A stretch of 64,000 nucleotides of DNA from Vibrio sp. SCSIO 43136 (GCF_023716565.1 NZ_CP071849.1:1116001-1180000), one strand, 5' to 3'; shown: positions 18,921 through 28,398, counted from the first letter of the stretch. The notes: generated by a model from the letters alone, not told the origin. Translations and numbers: made by a program.

Positions 18921-19265
18921 ATGGAACTGGACAAATTCCTAAGCCAGCTAACTTCCGAACCTTCAAGCATAGAGTTTGAACAAACAATGGCCTCCATCGA
19001 TGCCAATTATGAGTTTACTCCAACGGCATTTGCCAATGGTGAAACACACAATCAGGCTAATCAGAATAATGGCTCGTGTAAGATTTTTGCTTTTGCATCC
19101 AAGCATCAATTATCGGTAGAGCACACCTTGCATTGTTTTGGTAAATTTTACCGCCAAGATGTGTTAGAAAACCCAAGTAACGATGACCATCAGAATATAC
19201 GAAATTTTATGGTCACTGGCTGGGATGGCATTCAATTCGAAGGGGAAGCGTTAAGCGCTCGATAA
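18921..19265 (+). CDS. HopJ type III effector family protein
   Basis: A 114-residue soluble protein matching the HopJ family. Recognisable are SIEFEQTMASIDANYEFTPT, NGSCKIFAFA and HCFGKFYRQDVLENP. The name comes from a Pseudomonas syringae effector, but the family is common in non-pathogenic marine bacteria and no secretion signal is visible, so a housekeeping role is more likely. AAGGGA precedes the ATG. It follows the ABC exporter by 40 bases and probably shares its transcript. Confidence 0.9.
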   Translation: MELDKFLSQLTSEPSSIEFEQTMASIDANYEFTPTAFANGETHNQANQNNGSCKIFAFASKHQLSVEHTLHCFGKFYRQDVLENPSNDDHQNIRNFMVTGWDGIQFEGEALSAR

Positions 19266-19275
19266 CCCTTTTAGT

Positions 19276-19297
19276 GAGCTCCGAGAGGAGCTCTTTT
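19276..19297 (+). terminator. Terminator after hopJ-like gene
   Basis: A 7-bp stem GAGCTCC / GGAGCTC with a GAGA loop, followed by TTTT. Confidence 0.8.
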
Positions 19298-19419
19298 GGC
19301 TTCAGTATAGGTTTATTCCCAACCTCTATGCTACACGCCCCACCAATCACCACAATCCATTAGCAATCGGACCATAGCTTTTCTATACTGGCCGGCCTAC
19401 TTACCATCTGGAACGGATT

Positions 19420-20046
19420 GTGTTGTTACGTCACCTTACCTTGCTTTGCCTTATCACCTCTCTCTCAGTTAATGCCCACCCTCATGCGTGGACCGATATT
19501 AAAACTGAAATTATGTCCGAAGGTGAAATAATCACTGGTCTAAGAATGGAGTGGACCTTTGATGCCATGACTTCTGCCTACATGCTAGATGAGGAAGATA
19601 TGTCCGAACAGGCTCGAGAAAGCACATTGCAGGCCATCGCTGATTCAGTGATGGACAATATGCTTTATGAGCACTACTTCACTTACTTCCTTGATGGTGA
19701 GAATCCGATTCGTTACAAAGAAGTCAAAACCAGTTCTCTCATCCAACACCGTGGGAAACTGACACTCCATTTCGATTTGATGTTAGTCAATCCTCAACCA
19801 ACCCAGGGCAAAAAGCTAAAGCTGATGATATTTGAGCCAAGTTATTATGTAGAAATGAGCTGGCGCTCTCCACATCAGGTAACCCTAGGTCAATCTTTAG
19901 CTTCCACTTGTCGCATTGATCTGGTTGAGCCAAACCCAACGCCAGAGCAAATGGCCTATGCAATGTCGCTGCCTATGGATGCAGACCCAGATAACGCTCT
20001 TGGCCAGTTATTTACCCAACACGCTTATATTGACTGTAGAGGGTAA
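19420..20046 (+). CDS. DUF1007 periplasmic protein (ZevA-like metal-transport partner)
   Basis: A 208-residue exported protein with signal peptide about residues 1-18 and mature N-terminus HPHAWTDIKTE, the His-rich start typical of DUF1007. GTG start at 19420. It ends one base before the ATG of the NicO-type permease, so the pair is tightly coupled. The same DUF1007 + NicO pairing is ZevA-ZevB of Haemophilus influenzae, linked to zinc acquisition. Conserved EWTFDAMTSAYMLDE lies around residue 45. Metal identity (zinc, nickel or cobalt) cannot be told from sequence. Confidence 0.88.
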   Translation: MLLRHLTLLCLITSLSVNAHPHAWTDIKTEIMSEGEIITGLRMEWTFDAMTSAYMLDEEDMSEQARESTLQAIADSVMDNMLYEHYFTYFLDGENPIRYKEVKTSSLIQHRGKLTLHFDLMLVNPQPTQGKKLKLMIFEPSYYVEMSWRSPHQVTLGQSLASTCRIDLVEPNPTPEQMAYAMSLPMDADPDNALGQLFTQHAYIDCRG

Positions 20047-20047
20047 C

Positions 20048-20908
20048 ATGCCGTCGTCTATGCCAATTCAACGCCCACCACTGTGGTTCACATTGCTCCT
20101 TATCACTGGCTGTGTAATGGGATGGCAATACTGGCCAAAGCTGCTTTTACAAGCCATTGCAATACAGCGAGAACTTAATGGGTTGCTGAGCGATCTCTTG
20201 TACGACATTCAGGAGCATCGCCCTCAAGCCATCGTAAGTTTTGTATTGGTTAGCTTCGGCTATGGGATTTTGCACTCACTAGGACCAGGGCACGGAAAAG
20301 TCATCGTTGCAACATACCTAACCACACAAAAAAGCAGCATCAAGTCGAGCTTGTGGATCACTATACTTTCTTCGCTATTGCAGGCACTGGTGGCTATCGC
20401 ATTAGTGTCTGTGATGTTGATGGCCTTTAAAGCCAGTATGAGAGAGGTGCATGCTCAAGCACATATCGCCATTCAAGTGTCCTATTTTTGTGTGCTGATG
20501 CTAGGTGTTATGGTCAGCTACAAAGCTCTGCGTGCTGCGCTTGGTAAGCATCATCATCATGCGGAGCAAAACCAACAAAATCGTATCGGCCTAATACTGG
20601 CGATTGGGCTACGACCTTGTACTGGTGCAATCATGGTGCTTCTGTTTGCCAACATGGTCGGATTGTATTGGGCAGGAGTACTAGGATCATTAATGATGGC
20701 CGTTGGTACCTGCATCACTACATCGACAATTGCGCTGCTGGTCGTGTCAGGTAAAAAGCTGATCTTAAAGTATCTCGCTTATGATGATCACAAAGCGAGT
20801 TCCAAAAGCGCTATCTGGTTGCAACTGTTAGGGGGCTTATTAGTGATGTGTACTGGAGTGCTGTTACTTGCGTCAGCCACCCCAGCTCAGGTAGGTCTGG
20901 CTTTTTAG
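20048..20908 (+). CDS. Nickel/cobalt/zinc permease of the NicO family (ZevB-like)
   Basis: A 286-residue membrane protein. Family motifs are HSLGPGHGKVIVATYL near residue 78 and RPCTGAIMVLLFA near residue 190. A cytoplasmic histidine run (KHHHHAEQ) lies between, a likely metal-binding loop. The reading frame continues upstream to 19916 inside the DUF1007 gene, but the ATG at 20048, directly after that gene's stop, gives the proper N-terminus. The 3' end overlaps the convergent cation-transporter gene by four bases. Confidence 0.9.
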   Translation: MPSSMPIQRPPLWFTLLLITGCVMGWQYWPKLLLQAIAIQRELNGLLSDLLYDIQEHRPQAIVSFVLVSFGYGILHSLGPGHGKVIVATYLTTQKSSIKSSLWITILSSLLQALVAIALVSVMLMAFKASMREVHAQAHIAIQVSYFCVLMLGVMVSYKALRAALGKHHHHAEQNQQNRIGLILAIGLRPCTGAIMVLLFANMVGLYWAGVLGSLMMAVGTCITTSTIALLVVSGKKLILKYLAYDDHKASSKSAIWLQLLGGLLVMCTGVLLLASATPAQVGLAF

Positions 20909-21822
20909 ACCAACACCATCTCCACATCTACGAAGGTAAATTCACCGCTTAACTCTTCTTGTAGCGCTTGCTTAACATCAACTAAGCGAGCGCCATCCCC
21001 TTCTACAAGTGCGTCAGCTGCCATACTAATGAGCACTAGGTAGCTCGAACCTGTTTTGCTGATATTAAGTACTTTATATCCCAGTGCACTGGCTGCCATA
21101 TGCTGATCGACCACCTCAGTGATCGCTTGGTGTTTTTGCTCATCTTGAAGCTTACCACCCGCTAGTTCGACAAAGGCTTCTTTGATAATGCCAATAGGCT
21201 GACCAAGCATACAGATAGCAAGAACCAACACCAGAATGGCATCGCCGATATACAATAGAAAGTCCCAAGCGCTGCCCTGCTCAACAAAGCCAATCAGTAC
21301 CAGAACTGCACCGGTTGATGCAGACAAAATCCCATCGATAAAAGAGGCTTTCTGATCCACTTTGAGCATTGAACTGCCCTGTTTGATGCGGCGATTTTGT
21401 AGCTTATAAAACAGCGATAAACCCCAACAGATACTGACCATAGCAATTGCGTAATAAACAATTGGGCCAGTTTTTATCATTGCGATCGGTTCACCCTCCC
21501 AAAAACGGAAGATCTTTAATCCATTGCTGGTCACCGCTGAGATCACCACGCCCAACAACAGTAGCCCCTTCATCAAAGAATAGAGTGCTTCGCTGACATA
21601 TAACCCAAACGGAAAGGTTTCAGAGCGAATGGACTTAATACGAGAAATTTTAAGTGCTACTAAAGAGGAGAGGAAAAGAATAAACGACATGTTGCCATCT
21701 AAAAGCAGCGCTTCTGAGCCGGACAGATAAAACGTTCCCCATCCACTTATCGCCATGATGAAGTTCGCTACGATTCCAAGCTTGATAGACTGGCGTTCTA
21801 CCTTTGCGATTTTTTCTTTCAC
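20905..21822 (-). CDS. Cation diffusion facilitator family transporter
   Basis: A 305-residue membrane protein with the CDF plan: about six hydrophobic segments and a C-terminal cytoplasmic domain from about residue 215. TM2 carries LLLDGNMSFILFLSSLVALK and TM5 carries FIDGILSASTGAVLVLIG; the usual HxxxD in these helices is replaced by D-G-N/D-G-I, so the metal site departs from the classical Zn form. It is placed tail to tail with the NicO-type permease, suggesting opposing metal uptake and efflux. The actual ion is not determined. Confidence 0.85.
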   Translation of the reverse strand: MKEKIAKVERQSIKLGIVANFIMAISGWGTFYLSGSEALLLDGNMSFILFLSSLVALKISRIKSIRSETFPFGLYVSEALYSLMKGLLLLGVVISAVTSNGLKIFRFWEGEPIAMIKTGPIVYYAIAMVSICWGLSLFYKLQNRRIKQGSSMLKVDQKASFIDGILSASTGAVLVLIGFVEQGSAWDFLLYIGDAILVLVLAICMLGQPIGIIKEAFVELAGGKLQDEQKHQAITEVVDQHMAASALGYKVLNISKTGSSYLVLISMAADALVEGDGARLVDVKQALQEELSGEFTFVDVEMVLV

Positions 21823-21969
21823 TACAAATACCTATTACGCATTCAATAGCTACCAAGAATGCCAGCAGTTGAGCTATCTAACAACAACTAACCTAGCTTA
21901 TCTAACACTTTTCACCTATAGCTCCATCTGCTAGCGTAGGGTTTGAGCCAGCATTTCAAGAAAAGAATA

Positions 21970-22806
21970 ATGATAAAAGTCGCTACCCTGAATTTGTGCA
22001 ATTTTGCCCAGCCACCATTCGCAAGTTACGAATGGGATAATATTTTGACCGCAGAACAGTGGGAGAGTAAATGTGAATGGCTTAGAGCACAGTTAAAGCA
22101 AGTTAGCCCCGATATCATTGCATTCCAAGAAGTGTTTAGTATTCCAGCGCTAAAGGCTGTTTGTGCCCAGCTTGGTTATAATCATTTTTGCTGCCCGGGC
22201 TCACCAAAAGTTGAGCATGAGTATGTGTTCAGTGAGCCCTGTGTTGCGGTAGCCAGCAAATATCCGCTTCGAACCATAAAGCTGAGCGATAAAATACGCT
22301 CCCAGTTCGCTCGATACCCCGCAATCGCCAGAATTACCCTGCCAAATAGACAAAAAGTCACCGTAATATCGGTACATCTCAAATCTCAAAGAGCCTCGGC
22401 AGCGCCAGATAGATATAGTGAGCAACAGTCACAACTTTATGGACAGTGGGTATCAAGCTTCCAAAGAGCTCAAGAAGCCACCGAATTACACAAGATCGTC
22501 AAGAAACAGAGCAGTAAGACGCCAACGATTGTCATGGGTGACTTTAATCAGTCCCTTGATAGTGAGTCTTTAAAACCAATGACTGATTCAATACTCGTAG
22601 CTGATTGTAGAAAAGCGACGGGTGCAAGTGAAGTGGCAACGTTTTATCACCGTTTTAGCCCGATAACCATAGATCATATTATGGTGACTCATGACCTAGA
22701 AGTGTGTGATTACCAATGCATTGATAATCACTTGCCTAGTAATGGCTTAACAAGCTCCGACCATGCCATAGTATCGGCGACCTTAGATCAACGCTGCTCT
22801 ATCTAA
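21970..22806 (+). CDS. Endonuclease/exonuclease/phosphatase family protein
   Basis: A 278-residue protein of the EEP fold (DNase I, exonuclease III, sphingomyelinase-type phosphodiesterases). Active-site motifs are VATLNLCNF, IIAFQEVFS with the metal-binding Glu, ISVHLKSQRA, VMGDFNQSLDSES and SSDHAIVSATL with the terminal catalytic His. No signal peptide is evident. Whether it cuts DNA or a phosphodiester small molecule is not clear. The frame starts at a TTG at 21943, but the ATG at 21970 better fits the fold start. It overlaps the convergent kinase gene by four bases. Confidence 0.88.
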   Translation: MIKVATLNLCNFAQPPFASYEWDNILTAEQWESKCEWLRAQLKQVSPDIIAFQEVFSIPALKAVCAQLGYNHFCCPGSPKVEHEYVFSEPCVAVASKYPLRTIKLSDKIRSQFARYPAIARITLPNRQKVTVISVHLKSQRASAAPDRYSEQQSQLYGQWVSSFQRAQEATELHKIVKKQSSKTPTIVMGDFNQSLDSESLKPMTDSILVADCRKATGASEVATFYHRFSPITIDHIMVTHDLEVCDYQCIDNHLPSNGLTSSDHAIVSATLDQRCSI

Positions 22807-23765
22807 CTAGCGTGAATCGCCCTGATCACCGCTGCTGCTTTTTGCTCTGAATAAGAGCATATTTTCCAATGTTGTGGTGACCAACCTTTTACAAAACGTA
22901 AAAAGTCCGCCCAAGCCACGTCATACAGCGATCGCCACTCTGTCTCAACAGCACTCGCATCCACCCTAATACCATAGTGAGAGAAAGCCTGAGTAAGTTG
23001 TTTGAAGTAGTAATTGAGTAGTTCATCTTCCCATTGCTCTGCTCGAGCCAGTGGAACACAGCTACTAACAAACAGTGCAACATCAATAATACCGCAGCCC
23101 TTACCACTCCACTGAAAGTCCACTGCACCCGCTTTGTCTCCTGAGGGACTAAAACAAAAGTTTGCTAGCTTCGCATCCCCGTGAATAAGCGTTTGGTACT
23201 TTGCCCCTCTCAACATGTTATCAATAGTGTGGGCATGTTGTTTTAGAGGGCTATCCTCCATGGCAGCTAGCTCATCGGGTCTCGTCTCAAGATGCCAATA
23301 ACCACCGACTTGCCATAAACCTTCGCCAGTTTGGCCAAAATGTTTTGCATGAAAGTGCGCCAACCAATCCAAACATGTTTTCCATAGGGGCAGTTCCGCT
23401 TGTGAATAGGTCTGAGTAAGCCCAAGGCTGGCAAGATCGCTCATCACTAGATTCATTGACTCTTGGTCAATGTCACATTGCAAACCAAGTGGCATCAAGC
23501 AGTGTTGGTCATACTGCAATGAATAGTGTTTATACCAATTAAGCTCGACTTCAAAAGATTTTAGCTTCCTGTGATGACTTCTTGCTGTATTCCAACCTTT
23601 AGGATGCTGTGCGGGTTGAGGGAATGCGATTTGCTTACTGACAACTTGCTGATACTCATCGTGTTGTAAGGTCAAGCGCACCACTTGACCGTAGTTGCCC
23701 CATATAGATTGGATCACCTGTTCAGACAATACCTTAACACCTGAAATATCGAACGGTTGAAGCAT
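22803..23765 (-). CDS. Phosphotransferase of the CHK/APH-like kinase superfamily
   Basis: A 320-residue protein with a kinase catalytic core: HGDAKLANFCFS (Brenner-type HxDxxxxN) at about residue 195 and AVDFQWSGKG (DFxW, metal-binding Asp) at about residue 215. This fits the APH / choline-kinase / ecdysteroid-kinase-like group, which phosphorylates small alcohols or antibiotics. Aminoglycoside resistance cannot be inferred. It is a single gene convergent with the EEP gene. Confidence 0.82.
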   Translation of the reverse strand: MLQPFDISGVKVLSEQVIQSIWGNYGQVVRLTLQHDEYQQVVSKQIAFPQPAQHPKGWNTARSHHRKLKSFEVELNWYKHYSLQYDQHCLMPLGLQCDIDQESMNLVMSDLASLGLTQTYSQAELPLWKTCLDWLAHFHAKHFGQTGEGLWQVGGYWHLETRPDELAAMEDSPLKQHAHTIDNMLRGAKYQTLIHGDAKLANFCFSPSGDKAGAVDFQWSGKGCGIIDVALFVSSCVPLARAEQWEDELLNYYFKQLTQAFSHYGIRVDASAVETEWRSLYDVAWADFLRFVKGWSPQHWKICSYSEQKAAAVIRAIHAS

Positions 23766-23875
23766 GGATTTAGAATTACCTATTTAAACGTGGATTAAAG
23801 AACTTTACACAACCAAAACAAAAACTCGATAATATTCGAGTATTGTAATGCTTTTGAACCCCTTTGGAGCTACTC

Positions 23876-24595
23876 GTGAGTACATCTACTGCTATAAGAC
23901 CTAAGTTAACCACTTCTTCAAGCGTGGAAGTAAAAGCCGTTGAGGCAGCTCATCTGATCAGCAATACCTGCATTGCTAACATGACCATTGCACCACCAGT
24001 TGGCAGCCAAATCACGGTCAAGTGCTCCACTATCGGGTTTCATTCGGAGCGAACACTTTTGGTAGAAGTTCCTCAACTCAAAACCTCGGATATTAAACAC
24101 CATTTGCGAGAGGGATTTTGGGTCAAGATGAAGATTTTCACAGGACGTGGCAATGGCACCGTTTTACAGTTTCGTTGCCAAGTCAGCCATGTCATATTCG
24201 AGCCACTGCCAATGGTGGCACTCACTTTACCAACTACAATGCAAAGGTATGATATTCGAGTTGCTCCAAGGTTTGAAACCAGTTTGTCCTTGAGTATCGA
24301 GCTGCTTAAAAAACGTTATGATGCTCGAATGCTAAATCTCTCCAAATATGGCTGCCTATTGGAAGTTTCACTGATATCTAAACCCGCTATTGAAGGTCAA
24401 TCAATTAGCATCGACATCCATCAACTTGATCCAAGATTATCCTTAGAGCCACCGCTACAAGCGATTGTCCGAAATCGTCGAAAAACGTTATCGGGCTATC
24501 AGTACGGTGTCGAGTATGCCCTCGCCTGTCAGGCACAAGGTGAACGTCTATTGGCGATGATGACATTCGATGGTTGTACAATGAGCTTAGTTTAA
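23876..24595 (+). CDS. PilZ-domain c-di-GMP receptor, YcgR-like (copy 1)
   Basis: A 239-residue protein: an N-terminal YcgR-type beta domain (about residues 30-125) followed by a PilZ domain. The c-di-GMP contacts are present: RVAPR (RxxxR) near residue 127 and NLSKYG (N/DxSxxG) near residue 152. The open frame begins with TTG at 23864, but GGAG six bases before the GTG at 23876 favours that start. It lies upstream of a second PilZ gene in the same direction, 219 bases away, from which it has diverged. Confidence 0.88.
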   Translation: MSTSTAIRPKLTTSSSVEVKAVEAAHLISNTCIANMTIAPPVGSQITVKCSTIGFHSERTLLVEVPQLKTSDIKHHLREGFWVKMKIFTGRGNGTVLQFRCQVSHVIFEPLPMVALTLPTTMQRYDIRVAPRFETSLSLSIELLKKRYDARMLNLSKYGCLLEVSLISKPAIEGQSISIDIHQLDPRLSLEPPLQAIVRNRRKTLSGYQYGVEYALACQAQGERLLAMMTFDGCTMSLV

Positions 24596-24814
24596 AAGCA
24601 ATTTGCCTACAAAAATCACATTTTTTGCATACCCGACTATAATTTGCTTATGGTATTTTTAAGCGGTTAAATATAATAACTACTTATCAATTCACGCCAT
24701 ATCTTTGATCTTGCTTCCAAAGTCACTTAGCCGTTATGAATAAACCGCTCGACTTGGAAAGCACTTAAATTCGCCGTCTTCGTCGGCTGTTGGCAGAACA
24801 CCATTGAGGATCCT

Positions 24815-25555
24815 ATGGTTGTGCAAAATGTGGCTCATTCAGTCAAAGACAAAGTAGACTCTCAGGCCCTGCGCGGCACAGAGAGCGTAATGCGAAGTAC
24901 CGATGCGCTGACCATGGTTGCGCACTCGAGTGAAGTAACCATCAACATCACAACTGCGGTGGGTATTAAATACCAAGGTACCACCAACTTTATTGGTACC
25001 CACGGTAATGACCTTATCCTGCTAGAAATCCCCGACATGTCTGATGAAGACAAGGAGTACTTTCTTCAAGACGGTTTCTGGCTAAATGTACGTGCCATAT
25101 CACCTCGTGGTGAAGGCGCCCTTCTCTACTTTCGTAGTCAAATGGTTCATGTGGTTTACGACCCTGTACCTATGCTTATGCTATCGATCCCTTCAACTAT
25201 GAAGGTTCTTCAACTGCGAAAAGAACCTCGCTATGACGTCGCTCTACATGCCATTTTGCATTGTAAAGAGTGTAAGATTGAAGCCGAAATCCGCGATCTA
25301 TCGAAAGGCGGCTGTCGTATCGAAACCTCTCCACTTGCTCGTAATTTCCAAATCGATGATGTGATTCGCATTGAACTGACCGAAAAAGCGCAGTCAGTAC
25401 AAACCTTGCCAGCAATGAGTGGAAAAGTATGTAATTTGCAACGTTCTCAGAACTGTGCAAAGTATGGGTTAATCTTCGATGACCTAGGAAGAGAAAACGT
25501 GAAGAAACTGCTAAGTTGCTTGAAATTTGATGGAACAAAGTTGGCCTTGAAATAG
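24815..25555 (+). CDS. PilZ-domain c-di-GMP receptor (PlzD/VCA0042-like)
   Basis: A 246-residue protein of the same YcgR-N plus PilZ layout. The c-di-GMP motif RKEPR is near residue 132 and DLSKGG near residue 160, both intact. The order of blocks (EIPDMSDEDKEYFLQDGFWL, YFRSQMVHVVYDP, RKEPRYDV) recalls V. cholerae PlzD (VCA0042), which folds as two beta-barrels closing around c-di-GMP. AGGAT precedes the ATG by a few bases. A shared terminator with the cold-shock gene follows. Confidence 0.9.
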   Translation: MVVQNVAHSVKDKVDSQALRGTESVMRSTDALTMVAHSSEVTINITTAVGIKYQGTTNFIGTHGNDLILLEIPDMSDEDKEYFLQDGFWLNVRAISPRGEGALLYFRSQMVHVVYDPVPMLMLSIPSTMKVLQLRKEPRYDVALHAILHCKECKIEAEIRDLSKGGCRIETSPLARNFQIDDVIRIELTEKAQSVQTLPAMSGKVCNLQRSQNCAKYGLIFDDLGRENVKKLLSCLKFDGTKLALK

Positions 25556-25583
25556 CCCAACTTAGTTTACATAGCACATAAAA

Positions 25584-25613
25584 AAACAGCCCTACCAATT
25601 GGTAGGGCTGTTT
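25584..25613. terminator. Bidirectional terminator, PilZ / cold-shock genes
   Basis: A perfect 13-bp stem (AAACAGCCCTACC) with loop AATT and its complement, between the convergent genes. Confidence 0.9.
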
Positions 25614-25635
25614 ACTATGTCAGTAGCACAGTAAA

Positions 25636-25845
25636 TTACTGAACTTCAACGTTAGCAGCTTGAGGACCTTTTTGGCCTTGCTCAACTTCGAAAGCTACTT
25701 TTTGGCCTTCTTTAAGAGTACGGAAACCGTCACCTTGGATAGCACGGAAGTGAACGAATACGTCTGCGCCGCCGTTCTCTTGAGTGATGAAGCCAAAGCC
25801 TTTCTCTTCGTTAAACCATTTTACTGTGCCAATTGTCTTAGACAT
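25636..25845 (-). CDS. Cold-shock protein (CspA family)
   Basis: A 69-residue single cold-shock domain with RNP1 (KGFGFITQ) and RNP2 (VFVHF) intact. It binds single-stranded RNA and DNA as a chaperone. AGGAAATACCC precedes the ATG. It is divergent from the porin with over 500 bases between; the family often has a long structured 5' leader, and there is room for one here. Confidence 0.96.
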   Translation of the reverse strand: MSKTIGTVKWFNEEKGFGFITQENGGADVFVHFRAIQGDGFRTLKEGQKVAFEVEQGQKGPQAANVEVQ

Positions 25846-26372
25846 GGGTATTTCCTAATTCTGTACGTGTATATCTTATGCGCCTAGCGCTTTTAGTTTG
25901 CCAAGTAATCAAGTGTTACTTAATGGAACATAATTCTGAATACTTCTTATCGCCAAACTAACTGCGTACAGTAGGTCGTAGAGAAAAACTTCTAAAATCT
26001 GTTTTCATATAAATAGCTCTGATGACAGGGCGAGGTTCACTCTACGGAAGTTTGCGAGTCTTGTATATCTATTTCTGCTAATTTCGCTAAATAGATGTAG
26101 AAATATGAGATTTAGTGCTTATTTTGAGCTGTGCCGCACAATCCTTGACCCACTGTTTGCAACTTTAACTCTTAAGACGCACTTCACATCGGAAAATAAC
26201 TAAGAAAACACTCAGTTGACAATCAGACTCATATTTATAAGTCACGAAAAGTAATGCATTTTTAGTTCCAAGTTACACAATTGATTCATGTTTCCGTCAC
26301 AAAAGTTTTAAACGGCCTCTCTATATTTGTCTGCGTTCAAACAACATCTATTATCTTGTGAGGAATACAAAA
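25846..26372. promoter_or_regulatory. Divergent csp / porin regulatory region
   Basis: A 527-base gap. The porin side has a plausible -10 (TATATT near 26323) upstream of its start. The csp side has space for a cold-shock leader, but I could not define a cold box. No small gene was recognised. Confidence 0.45.
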
Positions 26373-27347
26373 ATGAACAAGGCAGTTTTAGCAGTGGCAG
26401 TGCTTGCGGCACTAGGTACAAGTTCTGCAATGGCAGCAACCGTTTACTCAGATGACACAACGGAACTAAAAATCGGCGGTCGCGCAGAGTTTCGTGGCAA
26501 CTTCAGCTCTGGCATTGAAGGCACGATGGAAAATAAAAGCCGTGCTCGTCTGAATGCTAAGGGTAAAACCAAAATCACTGAAGACCTTACTGGCTTTGCT
26601 AAGTGGGAAGCGGAGCAATCTACAGGCTCAAGTGGTGATTCGTCGGAGATCACAACAGAAGAAAACGATACTAACAGCTCTTTCAAGCAGCGTTACATGT
26701 TCGTAGGTCTTGGCACAAACTTTGGTGATGTTTCTTTTGGTAAACAAGACACTGCACCAGTACAGATTTCAGGCATGTCTGACATCGGTACTTATACTGG
26801 CGCTCAAAAAGAGTTCATTGCGGCAGGTAACGAGCAAATCAACAATACCTTCCTATACTCAGGCGAATTTGATGCACTGACTGTTCAAGGTTCTTTCATC
26901 GCTTCTGAAGCCAAGAGCAACAATGGTTACGGTATTTCAGCTATTTACCAACTACCTATGGGTCTAGGTCTTGGTCTAGGTTACGCAACTCAAGATCGTG
27001 GTGAGAATGCAGGTAAAGGCAATCAAATCATCGGTGGTGTGAACTACTCGATGGACGCTCTTTACATTGGTGCTACCTACACGCAAGGCAAGCAAAATGA
27101 CACCACTGACGTTGAGTTCACAGGTGTTGAAGTGGCAGCTAAATACAAGTTTGACGGTGGATTCTCACTCATTGGCTCTTACCAGAATCAAAAAGAAGAC
27201 AAAGACCAAGACGCTACGTCGGATTTTGTTGAAGTGACTGGCGAGTACAAGTTCAATAAGAGCATGAAAACTTACGCAGCATACAAGGTTGATAATCGTA
27301 AGAACAAAGACAACAACCTACGTCTAGGTCTGCGCTACGATTTCTAA
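26373..27347 (+). CDS. Outer-membrane porin, OmpU-like general porin family
   Basis: A 324-residue outer-membrane barrel. The signal peptide ends at residue 21 (AMA|ATV). The mature protein starts with beta strands (ELKIGGRAEFRGNF), continues with alternating amphipathic strands and ends in LRLGLRYDF with the C-terminal Phe needed for BAM recognition. The family is a trimeric 16-strand porin; V. cholerae OmpU has the same opening (SLEVGGRAE) and ending (LAIGLRYDF). GTGAGGA lies before the ATG at 26373; the frame itself opens a few codons earlier at a GTG. A strong terminator follows. Confidence 0.92.
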   Translation: MNKAVLAVAVLAALGTSSAMAATVYSDDTTELKIGGRAEFRGNFSSGIEGTMENKSRARLNAKGKTKITEDLTGFAKWEAEQSTGSSGDSSEITTEENDTNSSFKQRYMFVGLGTNFGDVSFGKQDTAPVQISGMSDIGTYTGAQKEFIAAGNEQINNTFLYSGEFDALTVQGSFIASEAKSNNGYGISAIYQLPMGLGLGLGYATQDRGENAGKGNQIIGGVNYSMDALYIGATYTQGKQNDTTDVEFTGVEVAAKYKFDGGFSLIGSYQNQKEDKDQDATSDFVEVTGEYKFNKSMKTYAAYKVDNRKNKDNNLRLGLRYDF

Positions 27348-27371
27348 CTAATGGAAACAACTTCCAGTTTT

Positions 27372-27399
27372 GACCGAGCCGAAAGGCTCGGTCTTTTTT
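27372..27399 (+). terminator. Terminator after porin gene
   Basis: A 9-bp GC-rich stem GACCGAGCC / GGCTCGGTC with a GAAA tetraloop, then TTTTTT. Confidence 0.95.
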
Positions 27400-27411
27400 A
27401 AAGTGATCCTG

Positions 27412-28398
27412 CTACGAAATCAGTCTCACCACTAAAGCACCAGCATCTCTCAGCGCATCAGAGTTATAGCTAAGCACTGTTCCTGCATGAGGCGCTCTGT
27501 ACTGCTGTACTAACTGACCAAAAGCGTCATACTGCTCAGCAACTAAGTCACCCTCTTCTACTTTTTGCAGCATTTCAACTCGACTTAATGTCAATCCACC
27601 TTGCATGGCTCGAATTGAGGTAATGGTATCTCCTTCAATCGGCGCTGCACATACCTCAATTTTCTCACCAGTTATTACGCCATGTTGAATCAAGATACGC
27701 TTAACCCCTTCAACGGCACGAGCAATATATTGTGGCTGGGTAACTTTACCCGTTCCAACCTCGACAGTAATACAAGGCACACCATTTTCATTCCACACGG
27801 TTTCCAACACACCAGCGTCACCGGGATCATTTAAAATAACATCAGGCTGCATCAAACGAGCCATCTCTAGCGCAGCTGGGATGCGAAAATCGGCAAATAC
27901 ATATAACGGATAGGTTGCGCCTCGAGTTTGGGTGTGTAGATCGATTACCATGTCAGCATTGCCATGCAGCAAGTGATTCCAAAGCTTATGTAAGTAGCGA
28001 TTAGCGGCATCACCATCGGCTTTGCCTGGGAAGAAACGATTTAAGTTGGCTGGGGATGCATCTGGGTCAGAGCCTATAAAGTCGCGACTGCTGGCTAATA
28101 TGCCTGACAGATTTATCGCTGGGACCACCACAATACACCCTGCTACGACCTCATGTCCGATTTCGCGTGCAATCTGCTGTGCGACCAACACACCATTAAG
28201 CTCATCACCATGAACACCTGCACTGACCATAATTCGTGGGCCTTCATCTGAGGCTTTATGCACGATAACAGGTATTGATTGAGCTTGGCCTAAGGCATTT
28301 TGGGCGACGGTGAACCAAAAGTGATGACTGCCTACTGAGAGTGAATCAACATCGAGCTTATCGATTACCAATGGTTGCAAATGAGTTGTTTGAGTCAA
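27412..28398 (-). CDS. Succinylglutamate desuccinylase/aspartoacylase family zinc hydrolase
   Basis: A 328-residue M14-like hydrolase. The zinc site is GVHGDELNG (H..E, about residues 58-66) and DLHTQTRG (His, about 148); the catalytic Glu lies in TVEVGTG. The family removes N-acyl groups from amino acids (AstE, aspartoacylase). It lies just downstream of a YfcC-type transporter, so uptake followed by deacylation of an N-acyl amino acid or similar compound is a fair inference. An intercistronic hairpin separates the two. Confidence 0.88.
   Translation of the reverse strand: MTQTTHLQPLVIDKLDVDSLSVGSHHFWFTVAQNALGQAQSIPVIVHKASDEGPRIMVSAGVHGDELNGVLVAQQIAREIGHEVVAGCIVVVPAINLSGILASSRDFIGSDPDASPANLNRFFPGKADGDAANRYLHKLWNHLLHGNADMVIDLHTQTRGATYPLYVFADFRIPAALEMARLMQPDVILNDPGDAGVLETVWNENGVPCITVEVGTGKVTQPQYIARAVEGVKRILIQHGVITGEKIEVCAAPIEGDTITSIRAMQGGLTLSRVEMLQKVEEGDLVAEQYDAFGQLVQQYRAPHAGTVLSYNSDALRDAGALVVRLIS

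Noticed and set aside
20048..20908. NicO permease starting at 19916
   Set aside because: The extra 44 residues overlap the DUF1007 gene in another frame and lack a ribosome site; the ATG at 20048 right after that gene's stop is better.
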